Shown here piece after piece: positions 11,795-23,134 of a stretch of 64,000 nucleotides of DNA. The stretch lies in assembly GCA_028571685.1 (NCBI GenBank), contig CM053154.1, positions 2,110,501-2,174,500 of the forward strand. The letters run 5' to 3'. A program made the translations under genes and the position numbers. Every line of letters begins with the position of its first letter. Within the stretch, counting starts at the first letter, position 1. This DNA comes from Heterohyrax brucei (lineage: Eukaryota; Chordata; Mammalia; Hyracoidea; Procaviidae). The notes beneath the pieces were generated by a model that saw nothing but the letters and a program-made list of their open reading frames with translations, was not told where the DNA came from and made no database searches.

Positions 11795-12860
11795 TGCCGT
11801 CAGGTCGGTTCTGACTCACAGTGACCCTGCGGACAGTGGGATGAAGGACTGCCCGGTCCAGTACCGGGCTCACAGCCCTTCTGACACCTAGCCGGTCGGC
11901 GCACCACTCTGTCAGTCCCTCTCGTGCAGGGCCCTCCTCTTCGCTTCTGAGGCTCTAGTTTACCAAGCCTGATGCCCATGTTCAGGGACTGGTCCATCCT
12001 AATAACGTGTCCAAAGTCCCTAAGACAAGGGATCGCCACCCTCAATTCCAAGGAGCATCCCAGTTACACTTCTTCCGAGACAGGCCCGTTTGTACTGGCA
12101 GGCCATGGCATTTCCGGTATTCTTCAACAACTCCACAGTTCAAAGGCGTCAGTTCTTCTTCTTCGCTCTTCCTTATTCGTTGTCCAGCTTTTGCATGCAT
12201 GTAAGGTAACCGAGAATACCAGGGCCTCCGTCAGGCTCACCGTCGCCCTTCAAGTCCCATCTTTGCTTCTGAGCACGTAAGGAGGCCTTTTGCAGCAGAT
12301 TCTCCCTGTGCAGTGCTTGTTTGATGTGTTGCCCTGCTTCCTCGGGCACCGACTGTGAAACCGAGCAAAATGAAGCCCCGACAACTTCAGGGTTTTCTGC
12401 ATGCATCGTGACGTTGCTTGTTGGAGACTTGACAGGGTGTTTGTTTTCTTGATGCTGAGATGCAATTCATACGAAGGTTGTAATCTTTGATCTTCATCAG
12501 TGAGTGCTCTGAGTCCGCTTCAGCAGCTGAGCTCGTGCACGTCATGACACGGGTTATTAGAGAGCCTTCCTCCAGCCCCCCAGGTCATCAGTGCTGTCTT
12601 CTTCTTCACACAGTCCAGCTTCTCCGAGTATCAGCATATCATACAGATTAAGTTGGTGAAATGGTTGGACATCGACCAATTTCTTTGGTACAATGACTCT
12701 GTTCCTTCCGTCTTCTTTTGATGCTCCCTACATCAGTTAATATTTTCCCTGTAGAATCTTTCAGTGTTGCAACTTGAGGCTTGAATTTTTTCTTTAGTTC
12801 TTTCAGCTTCAGAAATGCTAAGTATGTTTTTCCCTTTTGATTATAAACTTAATGAGCTAG
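11795..12860 (-). mobile_element. RTE/BovB-type LINE, internally deleted
   Basis: On the minus strand this carries the end of an RTE reverse-transcriptase gene and the LINE 3' tail. The tail (11795-11860, gtcggttctgactcacagtg) is shared with AfroSINE tails. Upstream, frames at 11800-12051 and 12250-12465 preserve pieces of the C-terminal region (GHVIRMDQSLN and HLSIKKT), interrupted by frameshifts. At about 12655 the sequence jumps from the segment just past the polymerase core to a more 5' coding segment (12660-12860: gaccaatttctttggtac, cttgaattttttctttag). Most of the polymerase core, including the YADD region, is therefore missing. It is a dead copy. Confidence 0.8.
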
Positions 12861-12984
12861 AATGAAGACGCTGGGAGGGAGTCGGGCATTTGAAAGGTGA
12901 TGTTAGGGCTTCGGAGAGTCTGTCTGTGCTCATCCGGGATCTTTCCCTGTGTCTCCCTAAGTTCTCATATACATACTACATGTG

Positions 12985-13430
12985 CACACACGTGCATGCA
13001 CACACACACACACTCTCACACTCACACGTACACTATGCATGCACATACACACCACAGGTATCACACACACCAAACATACATATACACATCACTTACAATA
13101 CTTTGCATACATGCACACGTAAGATGCACACCCACATCACACCGTGCATACCACTCCCACCATACATAAGCACAATACACACACAGTGTGCACACATATA
13201 TACCCACCACAAACATACACATCACACACACATACACTACCACACACACACCACTCACACATATACATACACACATGCACTGCACACACACCACACACAC
13301 AGTACACATTCCATACACATATGCCATGCGCCACTTATACCACACATGCTACACACATCACACACTACATATACGTGCACGTGCGCACACGTGCACGTAC
13401 ACACACATGCGCACACACACCACCATTTCA
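12985..13430 (+). repeat. Degenerate CA-rich array
   Basis: About 450 bases of interrupted CA repeats with frequent CATACACA and CACACATGCA variants. All six frames give low-complexity Thr/His or Cys/Val peptides, which explains the apparent 181-codon frame at 12890-13435. Similar arrays occur at 38674 (same strand) and 51655 (complement). Confidence 0.9.
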
Positions 13431-13434
13431 TGTG

Positions 13435-14033
13435 AAGCCAAGTTCTCCTAGTGAGAAAATTAGATGCTAAAAACTAAGAGCTAAGAGCTCCCAGAAACTG
13501 AAGGAGCCTGAACTGAGGCAGGCAGTCGCCCTGCGCTCTAGGCCTGACCTGTCTTCGTCACTGGGACTCGCTCCCACCTACTCCCTGTCTTCCTTTGGTG
13601 GGTGGAGCCTGTCCGGGCAGAGGAAGCCACAGGCGGGATGGGGGTGGTTCTCTCCTCAGAGTCCCCAAGGCTTTACCTGGGAATGAGATCTCTGAGTTCC
13701 TAATTCTAAACTTCTTCATCTTGAAGCTTTTTATTCAATTCACTGATGCCTGAAAAACTGTTAGGACCATGGGCCTAAGTTTCCAACAGTTACATGTATG
13801 GTTTGCTTGATTTTTTCACGCTTGATTTATTTTTTTGGTCATGAGTACTCAGTGCCCCTGGGACACATGAGGCCGCTGAGAACATGATCTGTCTGTGCAG
13901 AGGACAAATGCGGGAGATTCATAGGAGTTTGCTTAAGTTGCCCCTGGGCACCAGTGCACCCCTGCAGATTGTGGAGATCCCACACAGTTCTCACACTGCT
14001 GTGTTACAAGACTGGCTCTCCTGTCTTCGTTTG
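13435..14033. other. Unique DNA
   Basis: Single-copy sequence, AT-rich at 13700-13850. No gene or known repeat recognised. Confidence 0.5.
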
Positions 14034-14035
14034 TA

Positions 14036-14188
14036 AAATAAACCCAAACCCGAGGCCTTCGAGTTGGGTCCAACTCATGGCGACCCTAGAGGCCAGAGTA
14101 GAACTGCCCCATAGGGCATCCAAGGAGTGCCTGGTGGATTTGAACTGCTGACCTTTTGGTTAGCAGTGGTAGCACTTAACCCACTACT
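14036..14188 (-). repeat. AfroSINE
   Basis: Nearly full tRNA-derived SINE in reverse: tail (gagttgggtccaactcatgg), body (gtagaactgccccatagg), then the B-box and tRNA-like head (gtggatttgaactgctgacc, ending cacttaaccca). This family is confined to Afrotheria and is mobilised by RTE enzymes. Confidence 0.9.
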
Positions 14189-14189
14189 A

Positions 14190-16200
14190 AAATATCAGTT
14201 CCCAAGAGCTTCTGCAAGGTTTAAAGGATGCTGTGCCTTCAGAAAGCTCAGTGCCGTGCCAGTTACACAGGCAGAACCAAGTGAGGGCATCACCCAGCAT
14301 TCCTTGAGGGGAGCCTCTGCCTGCAGCAAGGGAGGACATCACCCCGGTGTTCCTTGCGGGGAGCCCTGCCCAGCAGAGACAGCATAGTGCTCAGCTGCTG
14401 ATGGGAAGGCTGGAAGCTGAAGCCCACCCAGAAGCCCTCGGAAGAAAGGCCTGATGATTTTGTCCCTAAAAACCAGCCATTTCTACTGTGGCCACACATC
14501 AGCAGTGACTGTTTCATTTGCGTTTTTTTTTTTTTGGCACAACTAATGGACTTAAGATTTTACTAGATTTTTCTTTGAAGATGTTATAAAAAGGAGAATC
14601 CCATAGTAATGTGAATGATTAAAAGATAAACATATTCTTAGAGTCTAGCTTTGAAAGATGATTGACGTTTATAAACCAGTGAAAAGAAATTGAATCAGCT
14701 GTAATGAAGAATATGCCAATACTGATAAGGAGATTGATTCAGGTACTTTTTTCCTGTTAGTCAAAATCCATAGACATTGTAGCACCCCTTCAGTCCACCC
14801 AGAGTGTGTGGATGCGGCTCCCCAGAGCGTGTGGCAGAGCTGAGTGAGCTGTGAACTGGTGTCTTGTTCCCGCTGTCGGCCCAGCTGTTCGGATCCAGGA
14901 GCCACGGGTAGGTGCCGCGGCCAGTTACAGGCTCGGGGGGCCTTGGGGCTGCGTCCGGGCACAGTCTCTCTCCAGGGTGCTGATCAGCACTTGTGGGCCA
15001 GACTCTGGGAGGCCCTGGGGAAGGACTGTGCATCTCCCCTGCCTGCACCCCATTTAGCATCTGTGTTGGATGGTAACTCAGCACCTTGTGTCCAGTCTTG
15101 GCTTCTGGCTGGGGTGTGGGGTGTGGCTTATTCTAAAATGCTGTGTGATGCTTGATTCCACATGTGACCTTGAACGCTCATGCAGAAATGCAATGCCACC
15201 TACGCCAGAAAGGACACGGATCCTTGTGGAGAAGAAGGAAACAGGCTGCTGTGTCATCCCCAGTGACCGAGGACACAGCTAATACAGTTATGTGGTGTTC
15301 CCCTGGGCTTTGTGTTTTCTCTGTTTCAGAAAGCAGTGTTTCTAGCAATTCCTTTTCATCTGTTCTGTGTCCTGGCACTTTCTGATGCAAAGCTCCAACA
15401 CTGTGTGAAAATATAAACAAGAGTCACATCCTGTTACAATGGTGAAAGTCAGTGCACCGTGGGGAAGCAGTTAGGGAAACAAAAAAGGGTCTGCAGAGGG
15501 AGAGGCTGGTGGGGAAGGGCCAGGCCACCTGTTGTCCAGCAGCGGCAGTCAGAGGGTGCAGCTGTGGCCCAGGCCTTTGGGAGGAACCCCCAGGCTGAGC
15601 GAGGCCTCATCAGATCCCCTGTGCAGCCCCCATGCCTGTTCTGGTTCTCCCAGCTGTCACAGGTGGTGCTCTCCCGGGGATGGGGTTTGTTCTTCCCAGC
15701 ACTGCACAGACTGAGCACCAACGTTTCTACTTATCTCACCAATCACATGGAACTTCCACAGACCCAAAGGTTTATGCTTTAGCAATTATGTTTATTCAGT
15801 TTTAATCAAACTGGATTAAGTTTAAAATTTGCAGTTCTATTTAAACACACACATTAAGGTAATTTTCTCCTGTACCTGATGTGGATCTAGTTTGGAGTTC
15901 CCCAAGGTAAAATGCCACCTCGGCCCTAGTGTAAAATGCCACCTTGGCCTTAAAACCATCTTGTCTGATGAGCTTCACATCCGAGACCCCAAGGTGAGGC
16001 TCAGCTTCAGCCTGGAAGTCACAGGTCATAGGGCTGAGGACAACCTTGGAGGGCTTATGGTCCACAGGCTTTTAAACAATAAGAAATCTAAGAACTGATT
16101 AGTGGACTAGGGTCAGCATGGTTTTTAAATAAAATCAGACTGAATAGGAAGGGAGTGTGCTCTGAGGAGGTGGGCGTTAGGTCAGGAAAGAGCCAAGGGA
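14190..16200. other. Unique DNA with a possible conserved AT-rich patch
   Basis: Single-copy sequence. 15775-15860 is AT-rich with several TAAT/ATTA sites (attcagttttaatcaaac) and could be an old regulatory element. 15900-15955 holds a short imperfect duplication of aaatgccacc. No coding exon recognised. Confidence 0.5.
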
Positions 16201-16204
16201 AGGC

Positions 16205-16310
16205 TTCCTGGGTTGAATCCCAGCCCCCCGTTACTCTCTGTGATCCTGGGCCACCTACTCAATCTAGACCTGAGTGTCAACTTTTCCATCTGTAAAATGG
16301 GGTGGCGATC
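16205..16310 (+). repeat. MIR SINE
   Basis: The order ctgggttgaatcccagccc, then gatcctgggccacctactc, then ccatctgtaaaatggggtgg is the core of a MIR element on the plus strand. Confidence 0.8.
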
Positions 16311-16530
16311 CCTATATGGGTCAGAGCAGAGCTGTGCTCCTCAGGGTTTCCAGCATCTGCCCATCGCAGAATCCCATCACCAGTCCTTTCTTCCAAGGAC
16401 CTTCTGGGTGGACTCAGGCCACCAACCTTATAGTCAGCTGCCAGCATCTTGGCTCTTTGTGCCACCCAGGAACTCCCTTGTCACCCACAGGGGTCACCAT
16501 TGGTTGGAATTGCCTCCATGGTGACTGGTC
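16311..16530 (-). repeat. AfroSINE, longer form, joined to a SINE tail fragment
   Basis: Segments gtcagagcagagctgtgctc, ccagtcctttcttccaagg, tctgggtggactcaggccac and tttgtgccacccagg match the longer AfroSINE form on the minus strand, abutting the MIR. At 16485-16530 a degraded plus-strand SINE tail (ggttggaattgcctccatgg) seems to follow. Confidence 0.7.
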
Positions 16531-17868
16531 TACCAGTAGGGCTGTTGAGAGACTGCAGTGAGATGGTATCATAAAGGGTTTTGAAAAGCAGGCCCCAGGG
16601 GTGAGAGTTCAAGGTGTTGGAATGGCGAGTGACTTTGACCAGGCATCTGCACTTGCTGCCAGGTCGCTCTGTCAGCTGAATGTCCTCCTGGGTCCAAGTG
16701 AGCCATTTTGAGGAGTGTGATAAGTCCACCCAGTCGTCTGGGGCCTTTCACGGACTGCCTCTGCCACATGGACTCAGCCTGCCCATGTAGACCTGTCTCA
16801 GACACACCAAGGTACGCAGACTCCTCTTAGCTGATATGCTGTCTGTGCCCCTAAAATGTATCCAGCACTCACTGAGGTCCAAAGGCCTTGGTGGGCTCTG
16901 TGAGAAACATGGACATGAAGGGGGCCAGGCTTCTTCCCTGCTGACACTCACCGTTGGAGTGTGAGCCCATTATTAAATGCCACAGAAGGGACGGCCTACC
17001 TCTGGGAGGAGAAAGGCTTCCACGTCAAGGGGTAGCGGGGTAGTGGACAGGCCCATGGGAGGCAGAGCTGTTCCTAGGTCAGAAGGACGAGCAGAGGAAA
17101 GGAACAGCTGGGAGAGACCAGGCCTGAGGGTACGGGGCCTGCCAGGCCTCCAGGCGGGCCCAGTCAGGGCACAGGGCCATCTTCAGCAGCTGAAGATGGG
17201 AGGTGTCCAGATTAGGACAGGCTTGAGTCTGGCATCCTCCACTTCCCTGCTGTGTAGGACAGCGGCTGTCCTGAACCCTCCCCGTGACTGCTGACCCAGG
17301 TCTGATGGTGGCGGATTGAGTGGTTTTCTCAGCTGCCTGCCTCACACGGCGGGTAGAGGCAGTTTGGAGCTAACTTGTGATGAAAGTCTTCAGGGCCAGT
17401 GAGCAGCTGGAGATCGCGTCCAGGGGCTTCTGTCCCCTCTAACGCCTTGCCATGTCCCCACACAGCCTTACACAGGGGGCCTTCACCCCGGTCACACTGG
17501 GCTTGAGTCAGAGACTGACATCTTCGGCCCCACAGTCTCTTCTTCTGAAACGAGCTCGGACTTGCGTCTGTGGTTGCTCACAACCAGCTGACGGGTTGTT
17601 TATTAGCCACTGGTAATTAGGCCTCATTTGGTGCTTTCAGGTGTAACTAAGAATCTCAGAACAGCAAATGCTTGGTTGTGCAAACTGGTAGTGCAGTTTC
17701 AGGCGGGGATCAGAGATTCCTCAAAAAATTATCTACATGTGTTTGTCAAGCCCCCCCTGGTGCCTTGCCTCTCCAGTTCAGAATTCCACTTTGGAGGCTA
17801 AACTTAATTATGTTGCTCCTTATGGAAGGCCTACTAAGTTTTATCTTATGGGCACCAAATCTAGATCA
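16531..17868. other. Unique DNA
   Basis: Single-copy GC-moderate sequence. A TAAT-containing stretch at 17600-17640 (tggtaattaggcctcatttg) might be a regulatory remnant. No gene recognised. Confidence 0.5.
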
Positions 17869-18054
17869 GTGAAATTTCCCATCATTCACTTGAGGTAGAT
17901 GCACAAGGTTTGCCATCACGTGTTGGTGTATGATGAGTGAAATTTCCCATCATTCACTTGAGGTAGATGCACAAGGTTTGCCATCACGTGTTGGTGTATG
18001 ATGAGTGAAATTTCCCATCATGAGTTTAGGCTAGATGTGTGAAATTTCCCATCA
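17869..18054. repeat. 68-bp exact tandem duplication with a recurring kappaB-like motif
   Basis: Bases 17869-17936 and 17937-18004 are identical 68-bp units by direct reading. A third partial copy starts at 18005 and a fourth copy of the opening motif lies at 18039-18054. The motif gtgaaatttcccatca occurs four times; on the complement it reads TGATGGGAAATTTCAC, close to an NF-kappaB half-palindrome. No transposon family recognised. Confidence 0.9.
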
Positions 18055-18629
18055 GGCATTTGGGAAACTGTTAATGTCAGGTCAGGACACTGAAAAAGAC
18101 CCTGCTTTCGAAAACTGATCTTTTTCTAAAAGTTTGCAGAAGAAACCGTGCATGAGTCACAGGGCAGTGGGAAGACGGCTGTCTAGCTTCAGAGTTAAGG
18201 TCTTGTCAGCAGTCACACGGCATGGACCAAAGGGTAGACACAACTTCAGCCGACTGGACTTCTGTGAAAGGGACAGTCCATCCATTGTCACTTGAGGGAT
18301 GAGAATTATCTGTCTCTTGTACCTGAGTAATTAGCATGTGGTGGCCACAGTGCATACAAAGACCCTTTGAGCTTTGTGTGAAGCCAGGAACTAACCTCAG
18401 CTGGGGGGTCTTGCCACCACTGTGGGCTTCCTGTGTGCACGTGGAATTCTTTCCTCGAAGCCAACTCACAGTGGTAAGCTGGGCTGTTAACAAAACAGGA
18501 GTTTCTCACCTGAAGCTTTATAACAATGCTACTCAAGAACAAAGGTAGTGCTAACAACTTCTAACTCTGAATTTTTTGCCAATCTAGCCCTGCAGCAGCT
18601 GTATGGTGAGGGTACCATGAGGTGGATTG
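18055..18629. other. Unique DNA
   Basis: Single-copy sequence with no recognised gene or repeat. Confidence 0.5.
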
Positions 18630-18796
18630 TGACCCCCTGGTGGTGTAGTGGTGAAGTGTTGTGGCTGTCAAATAGTGGGTGGCGGTCCGACCACTCGGTG
18701 CTCCTTGGGGACCCTGTGGGGGCAGCTGTACTCTGTCCTATAGGGTCGCTATGAGTCGGAATGGACTCGACAGCTGTGGGCTTAGTTTCTTTAGTT
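18630..18796 (+). repeat. AfroSINE
   Basis: Complete plus-strand copy: head (ccctggtggtgtagtggtga), then tactctgtcctatagggtcg and tail (ctatgagtcggaatggactc, gacagctgtgggcttagttt). The tail is close to what I recall as the family consensus, suggesting a moderately young copy, but the B-box region (gtggcggtccgaccactc) is altered. Confidence 0.9.
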
Positions 18797-20085
18797 CTCC
18801 CCGTAGATGGGGAAGCTGAGCACAGGGAACGCAGCCCTAGGGGCAGCTGGGGTTGGCCCCAGGCTGTCTGTGTCTGGTGTCCTATTTTTTATGACTGACA
18901 GCTGGGGACAAATGCATCTCCACAGAGACGGAGCATCCACAGGTGACTATCCTACACTTGCACATGGCATTCATCCCTCTGCACTTTATAGTCTGTCATT
19001 TTCATAACCCGGGAAAGAAATAAAAAAAAAGACCTATGGATTGTCTCACATCTTCTTGGCAACAGCAAAATGCTTATTTTATTTAGGGAATGACGCTGTA
19101 TAAACTTTGGCACACTTGGTTCCTTTGATGTCCCACAGCTCTTTGCCTGGTTCCTCCTGTGAGAGAACGGATGCGCCCACCACCATGAATTCAAGACGGA
19201 AGTGTGGGCGGACGGCTGGGCCCCACTGGCTTCCCTGGGGCTGGGCTCCTTTCCCGGGCCTGAGGCCACCTCTCAGGAGCACCTGCCCTCTGTTGTGTGC
19301 GTGAGCAGGAAGCCACCTGTGAGCATCTGGCAAATGCCTCTCCCAGCCGGACCTCTGCTTTGTCCACGCAGGCACTGGGTTCTGCCTGGCCTCCTGCCGC
19401 CACTGGTGTGACTCGAGGCTCCCCTGGGCGTTGCTGCATTCTTCACCACGGGAACGCTAAGAGGCCAGGGCTCAGTGCATCTGGGCCTGAACTGTGAGCC
19501 CCCAAACCTGTACCACTAAGGGTCCTTTCTGCGATTCCCTTTTCATTTCACTGATGTCTTCTTTTAAAGATTTTTGCCTTTAAAATGAATGGCATCAAAG
19601 TTTTAATTCACTTTACAAATTCAACTATTCTTTCACCAGTCGGCTGAGAACAGGATCAGGGCTGGCTGTTACCAGTCTGAGGTGCTGTGTCTCCCCTGAG
19701 GGCAGAGCTGTGCCTCCGACTCTGCAGTTAGGCTGGGCCTTCGAGGCACCAGAGACCCTCACTGGGGTCACACAGCTTTAAGGGCACTGGGTCCTCGGTG
19801 TGAGAGGGGGTGATCTGAGCTTTCTAACGTCCAGGCACATGAGCATTATCCTGAGGTGTTAAACATCACAGCCAAGGAAAAAGAGGCTTTCCCAGCATGA
19901 CAGTACTGGCCACTTGGCCCACCGAGAAGCAGGAGCAGCCGCATTCCGTGGCTGGCGCGGATGTCACCTTTGCCGCAGTGTAATTGGCCACTCTGGCTTT
20001 CTGCGTCAGCGTCCGTGTTCGTTAGCTTTGTTCTAAAAGAATATGCCTCTTTGCTGGTAGGTTGTGGTGGAGGCACCTGGTTCAG
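18797..20085. other. Unique DNA
   Basis: Single-copy sequence, GC-rich at 19140-19500. The frames there overlap on both strands and match nothing known. Confidence 0.5.
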
Positions 20086-20104
20086 CCTCCTCTTGTTCTT
20101 CGTG

Positions 20105-20575
20105 TATCCGCGGAAAAAGAAAGAGAGAGAAGAGAGGGCAACAGAGAGAGAAAGAAAAGAGACAGAGGAGAGAGAGAGAGAGAACAACAGACACAGAGAG
20201 AAAAGATAAAGAAAGGAAAGGAGAAAAGAGAAGAGAAAGGGAGAACAAGGCTGGGGGAGAGATGAAGGGGCAGGAGGGAGGGAGGGGAGGGGGAGGGGTA
20301 AGGAGGGAGGGATGGGGGAGGGGTGAGGAGGGAGAGGCGGGGGAGGGGCAAGGAAGGAGGGATGGGGAGGGGTGAGGAGGGAGAGGTGGGGGAGGGGCAA
20401 GGAAGGAGGGATGGGGAGGGGCGAGGAGGGAGAGATGGGGGAGGGGCAAGGAAGGAGGGATGGGGAGGGGCGAGGAGGGAGAGATGGGGGAGGGGCAAGG
20501 AAGGAGGGATGGGGAGGGGCGAGGAGGGAGAGGTGGGGGAGGGGCAAGGAGGGAGGGAGGGGGAGAGGAAGTCAG
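20105..20575 (+). repeat. Purine-strand satellite with a 49-bp higher-order unit
   Basis: About 470 bases almost entirely A and G on the plus strand. The left half is AGAGA/GAAAA-type; the right half (about 20280-20570) is built of G-rich units. The marker caagga recurs near 20349, 20398, 20447, 20496 and 20545, giving an exact 49-bp period. Units alternate gggatggggaggggcgagg with gggagagatgggggagggg. Because 49 is not a multiple of three, the long frames on both strands (Arg/Glu/Gly-rich one way, Pro/Ser/Leu-rich the other) are products of composition, not genes. Confidence 0.95.
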
Positions 20576-20789
20576 GGAGCGTGGAGGAAAGAGAAGAAGA
20601 GGACACTGGCTTAGGGGAGACTCTGAACTCAGGAGCAATGCGGGTGGCACTGGGGTAGGAGTCCAGGCTTCAGGAAAAAGGGACTCGTCTTCTAGACAAC
20701 CTCATCAGAGACCTAGAGGACAGCAGGGGTCAGGGCTGGACCAATAGGGAAGGCTCCAGATGGGAGATCTGTGACTTTAGAGCCATGGG

Positions 20790-20888
20790 GAAGAGGGTTG
20801 GAGCTGCATGTCTGCGGTTCAAAGTTAAGTTCTTAGTAGAGTCACTTAGCCTGTCCATGCCTCAGCTTCCTGTTTGTAAACTGTGGAA
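20790..20888 (+). repeat. MIR SINE relic
   Basis: Segments gtcacttagcctgtccatgc, ctcagcttcc and tgtttgtaaactgtgg follow the MIR core order on the plus strand. Confidence 0.6.
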
Positions 20889-21468
20889 TATTTAGATTAG
20901 AGGGTTGTTGTTCGGTGCTGGCGAGTCAGCTCCAACTCACAGCGACCCTCTGTACAACACAACAAGCCCTGCTGGGCCCTGCGTGCGCCCACCACTGTTT
21001 GCATGCTTAAGCCAATCATTGCAACCACTGTGTGAACCCATCTCATCGAGGGTCTTCATCTTTTTCTCTGACCCTCCACTCTGCTAAGCATGATGTCCTT
21101 CTCCAGGGACTGAGCCCTCCTGACACCATGGCCAAACTGTGTAAGGTGCGGTCTCGCCGCCTTAGCTTCCAAGGTGCACTCTGGTCATACCTCTTCCAGA
21201 ACAGATCTGTTTGTTTTGACTATGCATTGTCCAGCTTTCAAATGTATATTATGCGATTAAAAATACCATGCCTTGAGTCAGGCGCACCTTACTCCTCAGG
21301 GTGACGTCTTTACTTTTCAGCACTTTAAAGAGTTCCTTTGCAACAGATTTTCCCAGTGCAATGCATCTTTTGATTTTTTGACTGCTCTTTCCATGGGTGT
21401 TGATTGTGGATCCAACTGGAATGAAATCTTCGACATCTCAGTCCTTTCTCCACTTATCACAATGTTGT

Positions 21469-21993
21469 TTACTGGTCCAGTGGTGAGGATTTGTGTTTTC
21501 TTGATGCTGAGGTGCAATCCATACTGAAGGCTGTGGTCTTTGATCTTCGTAAGTAGGTGTTGCAAATCCTCTTCATTTCCAGAAAACAGGGTTGTATCAT
21601 CTGCATAACCAGGTTGTTAATGAGTCTTTCTTCAATCCCGATGCCCTGTTTTTCTTCATATAGTCCAGCTTCTTGCATTATTTGCTTGGCATGCAGATTG
21701 AAAAGCTATGATGAAAGGATACAACCCAGATTCACGCCTTTCCTGACTTTAAACCATGCAGTGTCCCCTTGTTTTGTTTGCACGACTGGGTTTTGATCCG
21801 TGTGCAGATTCCTTAAGAGCACAATTAAGTGTTCTGGAATTCCCATTCTCTGCAGTGTTAGCCATAATTCATTATGATCCACACAGTCGAATGCCTTTGC
21901 ATTCAGCCACGATCCAGCTAATATCAGCAATGATATTCCTGGTTCCATGTCCTCTTCTGAATGTAGCTTGAATTTCTGGAAGTTCCCTGTCAA
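21469..21993 (-). pseudogene. RTE reverse-transcriptase fragment (broken)
   Basis: Recognisable polymerase region of an RTE-clade LINE ORF2, which would copy LINE and AfroSINE RNA at the target site. Upstream motif FDCVDHNELW contains the family's conserved aspartate near DH. GVNLGCILSS corresponds to the usual GVRQGCILSP block. The catalytic YADD block is lost and a frame change separates the two halves near 21700. The assignment to RTE/BovB, not L1, rests on the GCILSS block and on the following NLRYADD-type context. Confidence 0.85.
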
Positions 21994-22234
21994 TATATGG
22001 TTACAGTAGCTTTTGAATGATCTTTAGCAAAATTTTACTTGCCTGTGAATATTAATGATATTGCTTGGTAATTTTCACATTTGCTTGGATCACCTTTCTT
22101 GGGAATAGGCATAAATATGGATCTCATCCAGTTGGTTGGCCTGGTAGCTGTCCTCCAAATTTCTTAGCAGAGGTGAGTGAGCACTTTCAGTTCTGCATCT
22201 GCTTGTTGAAACATCTCAAGGGATAGTGCATCAA

Positions 22235-22244
22235 TCCCTGGAGT

Positions 22245-22250
<6 letters not shown>
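22235..22250. repeat. Left 16-bp target duplication of the L1 insertion
   Basis: The bases tccctggagtctgttt recur exactly at 24026-24041. Both copies belong to the interrupted RTE sequence. Confidence 0.9.

Positions 22251-22283
<33 letters not shown>
22251..22283 (+). repeat. (TG)n microsatellite at the L1 3' end
   Basis: About 16 uninterrupted TG units directly abut the L1 target duplication, in the position of the poly(A) tail on the other strand. Confidence 0.95.
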
Positions 22284-22285
<2 letters not shown>

Positions 22286-23134
22286 ATTAAGTTTACATGT
22301 CTGCCTATCTGCAGCTGCTTCTGTTCTTCTTGCCTAATGACAGTGCAGTCTTCCTTTTTGTTCTGTGTTTGTGATATCCTCTTAACAATCTCTGGTCCCC
22401 TCCTCCCCACCCTCTTCTCTCCCTTTTAGTAAGAGGCCAGTAGGACAGCATCCTATAGGTGCATAGAACCATAAATTATACACACCATATGGCCACATTG
22501 TGTCCCCGGATGCAGTCCATTCCTATCTGAAGAGTTGACCTCAATAATGTTTTCTGGTCAGGGGCAGCATCAAGTCTAGGGGCCATGTTCACAGGGGATC
22601 CCGCAGGGCTCTAGATCATCAACTGTGGTCTTTTAGTGAAGTTCCTGAAATGCACCCCTCTTTTTCTCGTGTTGCCACTGGGACTGACTTGGTATTGTGT
22701 GCCCCATCACGGCTGTCTTTGGTGGTGGCTGGGCACCATCTAATTCTTCTGGTCACATGTTGATACAGTCATCCATTCACCTGGGTCCTTCTGTCACCTG
22801 GGCTCTTTTTCCTTCATGTCTGAGTTGTTCTTGGTGATCATCTGTTCTGGATAAGCTGGGACCATTTGGTGTACCTCAGATGGCAGCTTGCTAGTTTTTA
22901 AGCCCCCAGATGCCAGTCACCAATATGGGGTGCAGAAGACTGTCTTAGCAATAGGCTAGTTATATCAATTGGCCTCAATGTTCCCTGAGAGCATGGTCCC
23001 CAGATGCCTGCCCCTGTTACTCTATCCTTGCAATATTGGGTTAAGATTAGAAGAGTTTTCAGTTTATGTTGAAGTCTAGTTAAGTTGATCTTTCTACTGT
23101 GTGCTGTCACTGCTTTCAACCAACCAAATTTCTG

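Larger units (their letters stand above)
20904..22250 (-). mobile_element. RTE/BovB-type LINE, 3' portion
   Basis: Minus-strand LINE covering the 3' tail (20904-20960, gagtcagctccaactcacag) and much of the reverse-transcriptase gene. Frames at 21706-21993 and 21469-21678 preserve RTE polymerase landmarks: AFDCVDHNELW, GIPEHLIVLLRNL, KGVNLGCILSS and AGLYEEKQGIGI. The YADD catalytic stretch is disrupted (NNLVMQMIQ in place of NNLRYADDTT). 21317-21565 encodes LSIKKTQILTTGP, the piece that follows. Frameshifts and stops separate these, so it is inactive. The element continues beyond an L1 insertion at 24026-24130. Confidence 0.9.

Noticed and set aside
20280-20570. Regularly spaced repeats reminiscent of a CRISPR array
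   Set aside because: There are no unique spacers, the whole unit is repeated, and the genome is mammalian.
19846-20650. Minus-strand frames of 233, 205 and 174 codons, Pro/Ser/Leu-rich
   Set aside because: They are translations of the purine-strand satellite in several frames; the 49-bp unit shifts phase each turn, which is incompatible with selection on a protein.
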